Shown: positions 1-8,767, counted from the stretch's first letter. The stretch is DNA of 64,000 nt from Alkaliphilus hydrothermalis (GCF_016908555.1 NZ_JAFBEE010000012.1:24904-88903); one strand, 5' to 3'. Notes: generated by a model not told the origin, from the letters alone. Numbers and translations are program-made.

Positions 1-104
1 TCTATTTTATTTTTTTTGAAATAAAAAGAAGGAAAAGTACAAAAATTGTAGAATACTTGAGAAATAGTAATTTATGTACAAAAATACTAGTTTGGAGGAA
101 AGTT

Positions 105-764
105 ATGGAAAATCATAAAAACTTGGTTGAGGAAATGGAGCACACACTTAACTCTATTCCTGGAGTACTCTATATAAAAATTATAACAACAGAAAACGAC
201 CAGAATGGTCTAATTGACATAGAAGAGATAAATGTTGTTTCAAACCTTGAAAGAAATCCTAAGCAAATCTCTAGAGACATACAATCAATATTTATGGCTA
301 AGTTTAATTTAGACATAGATCATAAAAAGATTAGTATTGCTCAGATTTTCCACGACTCAAAAACATCCTCTAACACCAATGATAAGAGGCTAAGCATAGC
401 AGGGATTGATTACTCAGTCAATGGAAAAGAGATTAAGACAGAAGTAAGACTTCAATTAGAAGATAAGTACTATAGAGCAACAGAGATTGGTCCAAATACC
501 GTTTCAAATAATTATAGGGTGATTGCTAATGCAACCATTGGGGCAATCCATCAGTTTCTAGACCATCAGCATCTGTTTGCATTAGAAGATATTAAGAAGA
601 TTGAAGTTGGTAAGAAGGAAGTTATTGTTGTAAGTGTTAGTGTTGTAACATCAGAATATGAAGATCTCTTGATAGGAAATGCTGTTATTAAAGGAGATCT
701 TCGAGAGTCTATCGCAAGAGCTATTTTAGATGCTCTTAACCGAAGGCTGTCTAAAATTTGTTAG
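105..764 (+). CDS. Conserved hypothetical protein, 219 aa
   Basis: I do not recognise this protein. The ATG at 105 is chosen over an upstream start at 57 because a strong ribosome site (GGAGG at 94-98) sits just before it. The product looks soluble and acidic, with no signal peptide or membrane segment. Alternating helix and strand stretches and a regular hydrophobic pattern suggest one or two compact alpha/beta domains, perhaps a repeated half of about 100 residues. It lies upstream of, and in the same direction as, a mini-ORF and an HD-GYP phosphodiesterase, so a signalling role is possible but only inferred from position. Confidence 0.7.
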   Translation: MENHKNLVEEMEHTLNSIPGVLYIKIITTENDQNGLIDIEEINVVSNLERNPKQISRDIQSIFMAKFNLDIDHKKISIAQIFHDSKTSSNTNDKRLSIAGIDYSVNGKEIKTEVRLQLEDKYYRATEIGPNTVSNNYRVIANATIGAIHQFLDHQHLFALEDIKKIEVGKKEVIVVSVSVVTSEYEDLLIGNAVIKGDLRESIARAILDALNRRLSKIC

Positions 765-795
765 TACCTTAGATCGACTAAAAAATTAATTTTCC

Positions 796-845
796 CTAGC
801 GTAGCGTATATACCTATTGTACTAGCGTAGCAATAGAGAATATAC
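796..845 (+). promoter_or_regulatory. Hairpin with a repeated 10-mer before a mini-ORF
   Basis: The 10-mer CTAGCGTAGC occurs at 796-805 and again at 822-831. An imperfect stem pairs GTATAT (806-811) and CTATTG (814-819) with CAATAG (831-836) and ATATAC (840-845). The hairpin ends a few bases before the GGGGG ribosome site of the mini-ORF at 864. There is no U-tract, so it is more likely a leader structure or protein-binding site than a terminator. Confidence 0.45.
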
Positions 846-863
846 ATAAGGGGGCTACCTAAA

Positions 864-929
864 ATGGCAATTTTAACAATGGTTTTAGAACTATTAACAA
901 GTGCTGTTGCAAATATTTCTTGGTGGTAA
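864..929 (+). CDS. Mini-ORF, 21-residue hydrophobic peptide
   Basis: ATG at 864, stop TAA at 927-929, with a purine-rich ribosome site (AAGGGGG, 848-854) at reasonable spacing. The product is hydrophobic in the middle and ends in two tryptophans (NISWW). It has no cysteine, so it does not resemble an AgrD-type thiolactone pheromone precursor. It ends 41 bases before the HD-GYP start, so the two are probably co-transcribed. It could be a small membrane peptide, a leader peptide or chance. Evidence is the start site and context only. Confidence 0.4.
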   Translation: MAILTMVLELLTSAVANISWW

Positions 930-970
930 AAACTTTAGTCGATCTAGGTATAAATATTGGAGGTTTTACT

Positions 971-2260
971 ATGGCAAATTTACATCCTAGATTAAAAAAG
1001 TATATATTTATAGTAATAGTAATTGCTATTTTAACTTTTTTAGGAATGTATAGATACTACAATATGCCAGATTATAGTGTTCTTACGGTATTTACTTTGC
1101 TATCACTAATGGTTGAATCATTAGTAATAGTATTACCCGGTGGAGGGGCTGTATCTGTAGGATTTGCAGTGTCTCTGACAGCCATGATTATTACAGGGCC
1201 ATTAGGAGCTGCCATTTCTTGTTCAGTGGGATTAATGTTGAGATATGGCAAAACTTCACGAGAACCAACTAGACATATTTTTAATACTCCTTTATATAAG
1301 ACCTTATTTAATGGAGCACAGAGCTTTCTATCAGTGGGGCTTGCTTCGATTGTTTATTATAGTTTTAACACAGATATAGGAGACACAAACTTCTATACAA
1401 ATATAGTGCCGCTATTATTATCAATTATTATATATGTTATAGTGAATGCTTCTATCATGACAAAACTCCTTTCTATGCTCAATAATAAGTCCTTCGTAAA
1501 CATGTTTTTAGGTAATTTCAAATGGATGTTACCCAATTGCTTCATCGTAGCATCTTTGGGTATTTTTTTGAGTATTATCTATTTAAACTATGGAACTGCC
1601 ATCATGTTGATATTCTTTGGTCCATTGCTACTAGCACGATTTTCCTTCAAGCTATACTTAGATATGAAGCAGATATACTTCGAGACTGTCTATGCCCTAT
1701 CAAAAACAGTTGAAGCAAAGGATCCTTATACTGATGGCCATTCCAAAAGAGTAGCTGAATATGCGGAGAAGATAGGGAAAAGGATGAAATTAAAGAATAA
1801 TCAAATTGATACATTAAAGACTGCAGCGCTATTACACGATATAGGAAAAATTGGAATTAGTGATAATCTATTAAATAAACCAGATAAGCTAACTAATGAA
1901 GAGTTTAGTATAATTAAGACCCATCCCGCTATAGGAGTAGACATCTTAAGTACTGTTGACTTTTTAAAGGATGTAAGGGATGTCATACTAAAGCATCATG
2001 AAAAGTATGGTGGAAGTGGATATCCACTAGGATTGAGGGAAGACGAAATACCTCTGGAAGCCTATATCTTAGCAGCTGCTGATGCCTTTGACGCCATGAC
2101 CAGTGATCGTTCCTATAGAAAGGGCATGACAAAAGAGAAAGCAATAAGTATTCTACAGGAGGATGCCGGTAGTCACTTCCATCCACAAGTAGTTGAATGC
2201 TTTGTAAAAATAATATTAGAAGAACTTTCTTCAGGACCTTTACCCAATTTTCAGCATTAA
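971..2260 (+). CDS. Membrane HD-GYP domain c-di-GMP phosphodiesterase
   Basis: A 429-residue protein. The N-terminal half (about residues 10-230) is a multi-pass membrane region. The C-terminal half is an HD-GYP domain with the metal-binding HDIGKIGI near residue 289 and the diagnostic HHEKYGGSGYPLGL near 341, so the catalytic signature is intact. The family hydrolyses cyclic di-GMP to pGpG or GMP, often to favour motility. The ATG at 971 is chosen because GGAGG lies at 959-963; an upstream in-frame GTG overlaps the mini-ORF and lacks a ribosome site. The ligand of the membrane sensor is unknown. A flagellar block lies a few kilobases downstream. Confidence 0.9.
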   Translation: MANLHPRLKKYIFIVIVIAILTFLGMYRYYNMPDYSVLTVFTLLSLMVESLVIVLPGGGAVSVGFAVSLTAMIITGPLGAAISCSVGLMLRYGKTSREPTRHIFNTPLYKTLFNGAQSFLSVGLASIVYYSFNTDIGDTNFYTNIVPLLLSIIIYVIVNASIMTKLLSMLNNKSFVNMFLGNFKWMLPNCFIVASLGIFLSIIYLNYGTAIMLIFFGPLLLARFSFKLYLDMKQIYFETVYALSKTVEAKDPYTDGHSKRVAEYAEKIGKRMKLKNNQIDTLKTAALLHDIGKIGISDNLLNKPDKLTNEEFSIIKTHPAIGVDILSTVDFLKDVRDVILKHHEKYGGSGYPLGLREDEIPLEAYILAAADAFDAMTSDRSYRKGMTKEKAISILQEDAGSHFHPQVVECFVKIILEELSSGPLPNFQH

Positions 2261-2479
2261 GGGAAATATACTCCCTTTGAATTGGTAAGGTCTTTTGCTT
2301 TTTACAGCTTTAAAAGCATCCCGAACTTATCATCAATGAAATCTAGAATTATGAGAGAACAATGATGAAAATTGTAAATATTATAAAAAAACAATTACTT
2401 TTTGTAAAAACCTGCAGGTAAATTTATGTAAATATAGAATTATATATTCAGTTACACGAAAATTCAGGAGGTGTTTAAA

Positions 2480-3955
2480 ATGAGTATTAAAGACGAGACC
2501 CACAAAAAAAATCAACTTATGGTAATATTGATTTCCATTTCTGTAGTTTTAGGAATCATTGATAATCTAATCACAGCAAAGGGAGCTACGGCATTGCTGG
2601 TCATTGCATTGGTAGGCGGAGGATTTTCAGGAATACTAGCATATTTAGTCATCAGAAAAAAAGCAGTAGATTATGTGGTGTATGTTGCCATAGTAGGATT
2701 ACAGCTATTAGTCCTAGGCTTACTGATACTTGCCCCAGGGATCTACTCATATTTAGTTATCTATCTTACCTTGTTTTTAATATCCCTCTATCAGAATTAC
2801 AAACCTGTGTTATTATCTGGTATTTTGAGTATACTTATCTCCACCTATGCATTACTAAACTATAATGAATTTATATTTCCCAATTATAATTCGATGCAAA
2901 ACATATTTACCTTTAATTTCCTTATAGGGTTAGCGGTATTCTTAATTGTACTACAATGCAGATATAGTCAGAGACTTAGAGAAGTAGTGGATAAGAACCA
3001 AGAGACTTTACTCAAGTCAAGGGAACGGAACGAAAAAATTCTACAACAAATAAGGAATTCAGTGGAGATATTAGCTCCCTTTAGTGAGAGTTTAAAGGAA
3101 AACATGAATTTAACTAGAGCAATCTCAAGCCAATTAACCAAAACGTTTGATACGATTGGTGTTAGTGTTGAGGATGAGGCTGCCAGCATTGGAGAAATTA
3201 ACCAATTTATGCAGTTTAATAAAAATCAGCTTGGGGACGTATTGTATTCATCAAACACGATGAAGGGGTTATCGGAAAATACCCTGGCCATTTCCAAAAG
3301 TGGTAATCAAAAGATGAGTCTATTAAATGAAAAAATTAATGATGTTGATATGCAAATAGACCATTCTGTAGCATTAATGAATACCTTAACCGATCGGGTT
3401 AAGAAAATTGAAGAAATCCTTACTACTGTTAATAATATTGCAGAGCAAACGAACCTGCTGGCATTAAATGCTTCGATTGAAAGTGCTAGGGCAGGGGAGG
3501 CAGGTAGAGGATTTGCTGTTGTAGCCGATGAAATCAGAAAGCTGGCAGAGCACTCCCAGGAATCAAATAAGCTGATTAGTGTAATCCTACAGGAAATACA
3601 AGGGGAGACTAATAATGTTGCCAACAAAATAATTAATTGCCAGCAATCAGTAAAGAATAGCAAGACAGAAACAAATGGCGTGCGGGAAATCATTCAACAG
3701 ATTGAAGTCAATACAAAGGATGTTGTAGCTCAATCCAGTGGTTTGGATCAAAAGATTAGTAGTCTGACGGACTCTTTTGCCACGATTGGAAATAAAATAG
3801 AAAATATTTATTCTATTACCCAATCAAATTTATCGTCTGTACAGGAGGCAGTTACAAGCTCCCATCAACAGACCCAAAATGTTGATCATCTTTCAAATGG
3901 TTATGATAAAGTAAATCAGTTAATTACTGAATTAACCAGTGTTTCAAAAACATAA
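2480..3955 (+). CDS. Methyl-accepting chemotaxis protein with multi-pass membrane N-terminus
   Basis: A 491-residue receptor. About residues 15-165 form several closely spaced membrane helices with no large extracellular domain and no obvious HAMP. A long coiled-coil signalling domain follows. The conserved hairpin tip (AEQTNLLALNASIESARAGE) lies near residues 320-340 and should contact CheA and CheW. The architecture suggests sensing within or at the membrane, for example energy state or a hydrophobic ligand. ATG at 2480 follows AGGAGG at 2467-2472; an in-frame GTG at 2471 overlaps that site and is unlikely. It is monocistronic, with a terminator directly downstream. Confidence 0.9.
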   Translation: MSIKDETHKKNQLMVILISISVVLGIIDNLITAKGATALLVIALVGGGFSGILAYLVIRKKAVDYVVYVAIVGLQLLVLGLLILAPGIYSYLVIYLTLFLISLYQNYKPVLLSGILSILISTYALLNYNEFIFPNYNSMQNIFTFNFLIGLAVFLIVLQCRYSQRLREVVDKNQETLLKSRERNEKILQQIRNSVEILAPFSESLKENMNLTRAISSQLTKTFDTIGVSVEDEAASIGEINQFMQFNKNQLGDVLYSSNTMKGLSENTLAISKSGNQKMSLLNEKINDVDMQIDHSVALMNTLTDRVKKIEEILTTVNNIAEQTNLLALNASIESARAGEAGRGFAVVADEIRKLAEHSQESNKLISVILQEIQGETNNVANKIINCQQSVKNSKTETNGVREIIQQIEVNTKDVVAQSSGLDQKISSLTDSFATIGNKIENIYSITQSNLSSVQEAVTSSHQQTQNVDHLSNGYDKVNQLITELTSVSKT

Positions 3956-3974
3956 ACAGGTAAAAAGATGTAAA

Positions 3975-4021
3975 AAACTCCCCGTCAACATATTTAGTAT
4001 ATTTGAGGGGAGTTTTGATTT
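3975..4021 (+). terminator. Rho-independent terminator after the chemotaxis receptor
   Basis: A nine-base-pair stem, AAACTCCCC (3975-3983) with GGGGAGTTT (4007-4015), is followed by a T-rich tail. It ends the receptor transcript and faces the convergent small gene at 4036-4212. Confidence 0.8.
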
Positions 4022-4035
4022 TTTAGAAGGTTTTT

Positions 4036-4212
4036 TTAGGACCCACCAGTTTTTCTGCGTTGATTATTGGGCTTTTTAGTATGTTGGCTTTGCTTACTTG
4101 TGTTGGCGACAAAACCAGAATTTTTACCGCCGTTGTTACCTTGTTTTTTGCTTTCAAGCATTTGTTTCATAGCATCCTTCAAATTAACTTTTTTATTTTC
4201 TAATTCAGCCAT
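4036..4212 (-). CDS. Small basic hydrophilic protein, 58 aa
   Basis: The ATG (complement of 4210-4212) is preceded by AAAGGAGA at good spacing, and the frame runs cleanly to TAA at 4036-4038. The N-terminal third (MAELENKKVNLKDAMKQMLE) looks helical. The rest is low-complexity, rich in K, N, Q, S and G, and ends in RRKTGGS. There is no signal peptide or membrane segment. I do not recognise the family. The composition would suit a nucleic-acid-binding or spore-associated small protein, but that is a guess. Confidence 0.6.
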   Translation of the reverse strand: MAELENKKVNLKDAMKQMLESKKQGNNGGKNSGFVANTSKQSQHTKKPNNQRRKTGGS

Positions 4213-4580
4213 AACCCAGTTCTCCTTTGTCTATTAAAAGATATAAGATATTACAATCATATTATAGTATATTAAAAAATAATAAACAATGGGTTAAATA
4301 CTCAATGGGGCACAAAAAATAAAAAAAACACTTCATTAGATTCCATTAAGAGATTCAGCTAGATATAAAAACAGCACTGGAACGTATTGATTGAGTATAC
4401 ACTAGGGTAGATTCAGATAAGGGATGCTTTGAGGGACGAAATTTTTTATATTTGAAGTATTTAAGCAGGAAGATGTAATTCTAGCTAGAATATATATATT
4501 TAGGAACAGTCTAAAAGTGTTTAATAATTTTAAGTTTAAACAAGTGACTAAATTATGCAATTATATAAGGAGGAATAAGA
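4213..4580. other. Intergenic, divergent start region
   Basis: An AT-rich stretch between the small minus-strand gene and the NIF3-like gene. Both upstream regions must lie here, but I see no promoter pair good enough to name, no tRNA and no riboswitch. Confidence 0.5.
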
Positions 4581-5408
4581 ATGAATACACAAGAAATTAT
4601 GGATCTTGCCTTAGAACTGGCTGGATTAAAAGAGGTGCCTGAAGACTGTGGAATCATCGTTGAAGGGGATAACATTAAAAAGGTTGCTATTGGAGTAGAT
4701 ATGGAGTTAGCTGAGTTAATGCTAGCTAAGGAATTAGGGGTGGACTTAGTGATCACCCACCATCCAACTGGAGGAAGCGCAAGAATTAACCTTCACAAAG
4801 TGATGGATAATCAAATAGACAAGATGGTAGCGGCTGGAGTTCCTATTAACAAAGCACAAAAAGCACTATGTGAGAAAAAGGGGCAAGTAGAAAGAGCTCT
4901 TCATGTATCTAACTATGACAGATCTGCTTCAGCAGCTAGATTATTAAATATGCCCTTCATGGGAATCCATACACCAACAGATATTATGGCAGAACGTAAA
5001 GTTCAAAACCTACTGGACGAAAAGCTAAAAGATAATCCAAAAGCAACTTTGCAGGATATAGTTGATGCTCTAGAAACTTTACCTGAGTATCAAAAAACAT
5101 TAGCAAAACCTGTGATTAGAGTAGGCGGAAAAGATGATTTTGCTGGTAAGGTTTATGTAACAATGGCTGGTGGTACTGGTGGTGGAGTAGCTGTACAAAA
5201 AGCTTACTTCGAAGCAGGTGTAGGTACAGCAGTAGTAATGCATATGCCAGAAGACGTTATCAAAGCAGTAAAAGAGCAAAACATAGGAAATGTCGTAGTC
5301 GCAGGACATATGGCCAGTGACTCAGTTGGAATCAATGAGTTGGCTATGGCATTAGAAGGAAAAGGTATTGAAGTTATTAGAATGAGCGGGTTAATCGACC
5401 CTAAATAG
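4581..5408 (+). CDS. NIF3-like dinuclear metal-centre protein
   Basis: A 275-residue NIF3/YqfO-family protein. The N-terminal part contains VDLVITHHPTGG, matching the family's conserved histidine pair that helps bind a two-metal centre. The C-terminal part has VYVTMAGGTGGG and VVVAGHMASDS, where the usual second metal-binding histidine cluster lies. Cellular function is poorly defined; a hydrolase or metal chaperone is usually proposed. There is no inserted PII-like domain, so this is the short bacterial form. ATG at 4581 follows AAGGAGG. It stands alone, followed by a bidirectional terminator shared with msrB. Confidence 0.8.
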   Translation: MNTQEIMDLALELAGLKEVPEDCGIIVEGDNIKKVAIGVDMELAELMLAKELGVDLVITHHPTGGSARINLHKVMDNQIDKMVAAGVPINKAQKALCEKKGQVERALHVSNYDRSASAARLLNMPFMGIHTPTDIMAERKVQNLLDEKLKDNPKATLQDIVDALETLPEYQKTLAKPVIRVGGKDDFAGKVYVTMAGGTGGGVAVQKAYFEAGVGTAVVMHMPEDVIKAVKEQNIGNVVVAGHMASDSVGINELAMALEGKGIEVIRMSGLIDPK

Positions 5409-5437
5409 GAGCCAAGTAAAACATTAGTAAAAAAAAT

Positions 5438-5476
5438 GGACCAGGAGCTGAGGATTTCAGTTGCCTGGTCCTTCTT
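5438..5476. terminator. Bidirectional terminator between NIF3-like gene and msrB
   Basis: Stem GGACCAGG (5438-5445) pairs with CCTGGTCC (5464-5471). A-rich sequence before it (5430-5436) and T-rich sequence after it allow termination from both convergent genes. Confidence 0.75.
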
Positions 5477-5490
5477 TAGCACTATTTCGA

Positions 5491-5949
5491 CTATCTTATC
5501 CTATTAAAAAGGTCAATGTATTCTCCATATCCTTCTTTTTCTAAATCCTCCAGAGGGATAAAGCGTAGGGCTGCACCATTGATACAGTAACGAAGACCAC
5601 CTTGATCTCTTGGGCCATCATCAAAGACATGTCCTAGATGGGAGTCTCCTGATTTACTTTTCACTTCGGTACGAATCATTCCATGGCTTAGATCTTTTTC
5701 TTCTTTCACATTATTTTCAATAGGCTTAGTGAAGCTAGGCCATCCACAGCCAGCATCGTACTTGTCTATGGAACTAAACAAAGGCTCCCCTGTAACGATA
5801 TCAACATATATTCCTGCTTCAGTATGCTTGTCATATTCATGGGAGAAAGGTCTTTCGGTAGCTGCCTCCTGTGTAACTTTATATTGTAATGGGTTAAGTT
5901 TTTTCATAAGCTCTTCTTTACTAGGTTTATGATACTGTTTTTTATCCAT
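5491..5949 (-). CDS. msrB: Peptide-methionine (R)-S-oxide reductase MsrB
   Basis: A 152-residue stand-alone MsrB. It reduces methionine-R-sulfoxide in damaged proteins, using thioredoxin-type reductant. The family core is visible: YDAGCGWPSF, GDSHLGHVF and the catalytic-cysteine motif RYCINGAALRF. The two CxxC pairs that bind structural zinc in many MsrB proteins are absent, so this is the zinc-free type. No MsrA domain is fused and no msrA is nearby. ATG at 5949 has AAAGGAG upstream on the minus strand. Confidence 0.93.
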   Translation of the reverse strand: MDKKQYHKPSKEELMKKLNPLQYKVTQEAATERPFSHEYDKHTEAGIYVDIVTGEPLFSSIDKYDAGCGWPSFTKPIENNVKEEKDLSHGMIRTEVKSKSGDSHLGHVFDDGPRDQGGLRYCINGAALRFIPLEDLEKEGYGEYIDLFNRIR

Positions 5950-6230
5950 TGAAATACTCCTTTCATTTTACTTTGAATGTCTTTCATTAGTTTAACAAGA
6001 TCTATAAGGTAGTATGGATCTATAGTTGGTATTATATTTATATATGCTCGGTATCTGAATTATTTTATACTTTTGACTAGTTTTCTGAGAAAAGTCATGG
6101 AATAGGGTGATAGTACTATTTCAATTTACTAAGAAAGATTATTTAATAAAAGTACCATAAAAAATAATAACTTTCGAAGAATATAAATTAATAAAATAAA
6201 TGAAGACCATAATATGAAGGGGAGTTGATG

Positions 6231-6464
6231 GTGGTGGGTGAAACGCTGGAGAACTGTATTATCTGTGGAGATCTCTTTAAAAGTAAAGACGGTACAATAT
6301 GCCCTAAATGCCTAGATGTTAAGGAAAGTCCCTATAAAATTGTCAAAGATTATATATTTTTTCATCGGGGCTCTAGTATATGGGAAGTAGCCCAAGCAAC
6401 TGGAGTGGAACCTAAATTAATTTTAAAATATATGAAGGATGGTAGAATCACCCCAGTTGATTAA
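6231..6464 (+). CDS. YvyF-like flagellar operon protein
   Basis: About 77 residues. An N-terminal zinc-ribbon pattern (CIICGDLF and CPKC) is followed by a helix-turn-helix-like segment, SSIWEVAQATGVEPKLILKYMKDGRI. This matches the YvyF family found beside flgM and flgN in flagellar operons; the family's function is not established. The start is uncertain: AAGGGGAG at 6217-6224 is followed by possible starts at 6225 (TTG), 6228 (ATG), 6231 and 6234 (GTG). I chose 6231 for spacing. It is separated from flaG by an opposing aminotransferase gene, so the flagellar set is split. Confidence 0.7.
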   Translation: MVGETLENCIICGDLFKSKDGTICPKCLDVKESPYKIVKDYIFFHRGSSIWEVAQATGVEPKLILKYMKDGRITPVD

Positions 6465-6470
6465 GGTTGC

Positions 6471-7316
6471 TTAAGTAGTATAAAGTGTAATATATTCTTG
6501 AATCAATTCATCATAGGATTTCATCAATTGTAAGATTAAGGGATGGTTAGGGGAATTGAACTGTTGGTTATCTATTGACGAAATGGGAAGGATTTTTGGA
6601 GACGTTCCAGTGATAATCAATCCCTCACAATTTAGAAGAAACTCAATGGAAATGGGTTGTTCCACTACAGGAACATTTAATTTTCTGCAGAGACCCATAA
6701 CCCTTTCTCTAGTAATGCCAATCAATACATCCTTAGCTGGTGCAGTATAAATTACGCCAGATTTAACAATAAATATATTTGAGCGACTTCCCTCGGTTAT
6801 TTCTTTGTTTTCATTGACCAAGATGGCTTCGTAGACATTTGAATCCTTGAGGGCTGCATTAATCATTTCTCTTTGACTGGTTGAAACAGCCTTTATATTA
6901 GGATTTTTTCTCATGGCTGAATATAAAATAGTTGAAACGCCTTTCTGGTATTGCTTGATAGAAGGATAATGACTAGAAATGAAAAAAAGATATATGTCAG
7001 GAGCCTCTGTTTCAAGATTATTTACAATGATTTTAAAATTTTGCTCAGGCCTTCCGTTAGCATCCAAAAGTTGATTGATTTGCAGCTTTAATTTATCAGT
7101 GTCAATTTCATAGGAATTTGAATTTCCTAAAAGTGCAATAGAGTTATTTAATCGATTTAGGTGTTCCTCCAGAAATAGGGGGACTGCATCTATGACCCTA
7201 ATCACCTCATATACAGATGGGGATTTAAGTATTGCATCATGTTCAAACTCTTCTGTTGATCTAATGACGCCATTGTAAATATAGTATTTCTGATCTATCT
7301 CTTTGTGTTGAGTCAT
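6471..7316 (-). CDS. Class IV aminotransferase (PabC/IlvE-like)
   Basis: A 281-residue PLP enzyme of fold type IV. The catalytic lysine lies in NPNIKAVSTSQREM and the cofactor-binding EITEGSRSNIF follows, both at family-typical spacing. The family includes aminodeoxychorismate lyase, branched-chain aminotransferase and D-amino-acid aminotransferase. Length favours the PabC/D-amino-acid group, but substrate cannot be read from sequence. No pabA or pabB is nearby. Two tandem ATGs exist; GGAGGGG at 7322-7328 is spaced better for the one at 7316 than for 7319. Confidence 0.8.
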   Translation of the reverse strand: MTQHKEIDQKYYIYNGVIRSTEEFEHDAILKSPSVYEVIRVIDAVPLFLEEHLNRLNNSIALLGNSNSYEIDTDKLKLQINQLLDANGRPEQNFKIIVNNLETEAPDIYLFFISSHYPSIKQYQKGVSTILYSAMRKNPNIKAVSTSQREMINAALKDSNVYEAILVNENKEITEGSRSNIFIVKSGVIYTAPAKDVLIGITRERVMGLCRKLNVPVVEQPISIEFLLNCEGLIITGTSPKILPISSIDNQQFNSPNHPLILQLMKSYDELIQEYITLYTT

Positions 7317-7430
7317 CATAACCCCTCCAATTTAATAGTAGTATCCCTTTAATTATAGCACCACTATCCACCCATTTAAAAACTTTTCTTGTTATAGCAA
7401 ATATGTATTAATTCTTATTATAATATATAT

Positions 7431-7457
7431 TAAACTTTTTTAGAAATCCTCCGATAA
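7431..7457 (+). promoter_or_regulatory. Sigma-28 (SigD) promoter before flaG
   Basis: TAAA (7431-7434), 15 bases, then TCCGATAA (7450-7457). This matches the flagellar sigma consensus TAAA-N15-GCCGATAA with one mismatch. It lies 40 bases before the flaG start, so late flagellar control of flaG-fliS-flgN is likely. Confidence 0.75.
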
Positions 7458-7496
7458 TATTAATAGGAGACAATTGAATATTAGGAGGGAGCCTAA

Positions 7497-7856
7497 ATGA
7501 AGATTGATGGAGTACAAGCGGGGAATGCTTACCCCCTTCAAACTAATGCACTGGGGCAAGGAAGCCGTATAGAAAAGCCAACGGGGAGCGAACAAGCAGT
7601 TTACGGAATGTCTCAAGGAGAAAAGCAAATCTCTGAAGAAAAATTAGTAAAGGCAGTTGAAAAGGCTAATAAGAGTTTTGAGCCCTTTGATAGGCGGTTT
7701 GAAATTTCCATCCATGAAAAAACCAAGGCTGTGGTGGTAAAGGTTTTTGATTCCACTAATGACCAGTTAATTAGAGAAATTCCTAATGAAAAGCTATTGG
7801 ACATGGTGGCCCATATGTTAGAAGTAGCAGGAATCATTGTAGACAAGACGGTCTAA
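7497..7856 (+). CDS. flaG: FlaG-family flagellar protein
   Basis: A 119-residue protein with a disordered N-terminal third and a conserved C-terminal part: FEISIHEKTKAVVVKVFDSTNDQLIREIPNE, split here as FEISIHEKTKAVVVKV and NDQLIREIPNEKLLDM, is the FlaG/YvyC hallmark. The family influences filament length or assembly. It is the first gene after a sigma-28 promoter, with ribosome site GGAGGGAG, and fliS follows after 32 bases. In Bacillus fliD lies between these two genes; here it does not. Confidence 0.85.
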   Translation: MKIDGVQAGNAYPLQTNALGQGSRIEKPTGSEQAVYGMSQGEKQISEEKLVKAVEKANKSFEPFDRRFEISIHEKTKAVVVKVFDSTNDQLIREIPNEKLLDMVAHMLEVAGIIVDKTV

Positions 7857-7888
7857 AAAAGACTATTTGAAGTTAAGGAGGGAGCAAC

Positions 7889-8269
7889 ATGGCAATGAAG
7901 AACCCCTATAATCAATATAAAGAAAACAGTGTAAAGACAGCAAGTCCTCAGGAATTAACTTTGATGCTTTATAATGGGGCGCTAAAGTTTATTAATCAAG
8001 GTAAGCTATTTATAGAGCAAAAAAATATTGCTAGTGCCAATGAATCCTTAAAACGGGCACAGGATATTATTGATGAATTAAACGTAACCCTGGACATGAA
8101 TTATGAAATATCCCATAATCTAAGAAGCCTATATACTTATATATTGGAAAAATTGTTGGAGGGGAACATGACAAAGTCCATTGAACCACTGGAAGAGGCG
8201 ATTGAAATGGTAACAGAGCTTAGGGACACTTGGAAGGAAGCTATGCGATTAGCCAAGATAGGAAAATAG
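7889..8269 (+). CDS. fliS: Flagellin export chaperone FliS
   Basis: A 126-residue helical protein with typical FliS features: NPYNQYKENSVKTASPQELTLMLYNGALK, here seen as NPYNQYKENSVKTASPQEL and LMLYNGALKFI near the N-terminus, and a four-helix bundle thereafter. FliS binds the C-terminal helices of flagellin in the cytoplasm and prevents premature assembly. AGGAGGGAG precedes ATG 7889. The next gene starts within a few bases, implying translational coupling. A second FliS is encoded next to flagellin at 22.2 kb. Confidence 0.92.
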   Translation: MAMKNPYNQYKENSVKTASPQELTLMLYNGALKFINQGKLFIEQKNIASANESLKRAQDIIDELNVTLDMNYEISHNLRSLYTYILEKLLEGNMTKSIEPLEEAIEMVTELRDTWKEAMRLAKIGK

Positions 8270-8272
8270 GTG

Positions 8273-8767
8273 ATGGATATGAATGCAGAAGTAGTGACGG
8301 ATTACCTAATTAGAATCAGTGAAGGAAAACTACAGTTAGTCAATCAGCTTTTACAACTGACACTGCAGCAACAGGACGCCCTTGAAGCAACTGAGGAAGA
8401 GGGAATTTCAGCTTTGGACCGACATATTCACAAAAAGCAAGAGGTTATGGGGAAGATAGATCTGTTGGATAAAGAATTCCTAGAAAAGTTCCAAAGCTTA
8501 AAGGATGAGCTTGGGATCAATAGCTTTGCTGACTTGACGGAAGAACCGGTAAAGGGTATAAAGGAACTGCAAAAGCAAATACAAGAAATACTAAAGGTGA
8601 CAGGAAAAATTAAGGAAATTGATGAAACCAATGCCGTAAAGGCTCAACAAAATTTAGAACAGATTAAGCAGCAAATTAAAGTTGTTAAACTTGGTAAGAA
8701 AACTAACCAAGGATATGGTAAAAAGTTCAATGAAATCCATTCTATTTTAATTGATAAAAAGAAGTAA
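8273..8767 (+). CDS. FlgN/FliT-type flagellar chaperone
   Basis: A 164-residue, almost wholly helical, coiled-coil protein. It begins directly after the fliS stop, the position of fliT in Bacillus. The heptad pattern and central KQEVMGKIDLLD segment fit the FlgN family of export chaperones, which protect hook-associated proteins. A promoter for the following noncoding RNA lies inside its last codons (8751-8779). Start could be GTG 8270, ATG 8273 or ATG 8279. Confidence 0.7.
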   Translation: MDMNAEVVTDYLIRISEGKLQLVNQLLQLTLQQQDALEATEEEGISALDRHIHKKQEVMGKIDLLDKEFLEKFQSLKDELGINSFADLTEEPVKGIKELQKQIQEILKVTGKIKEIDETNAVKAQQNLEQIKQQIKVVKLGKKTNQGYGKKFNEIHSILIDKKK

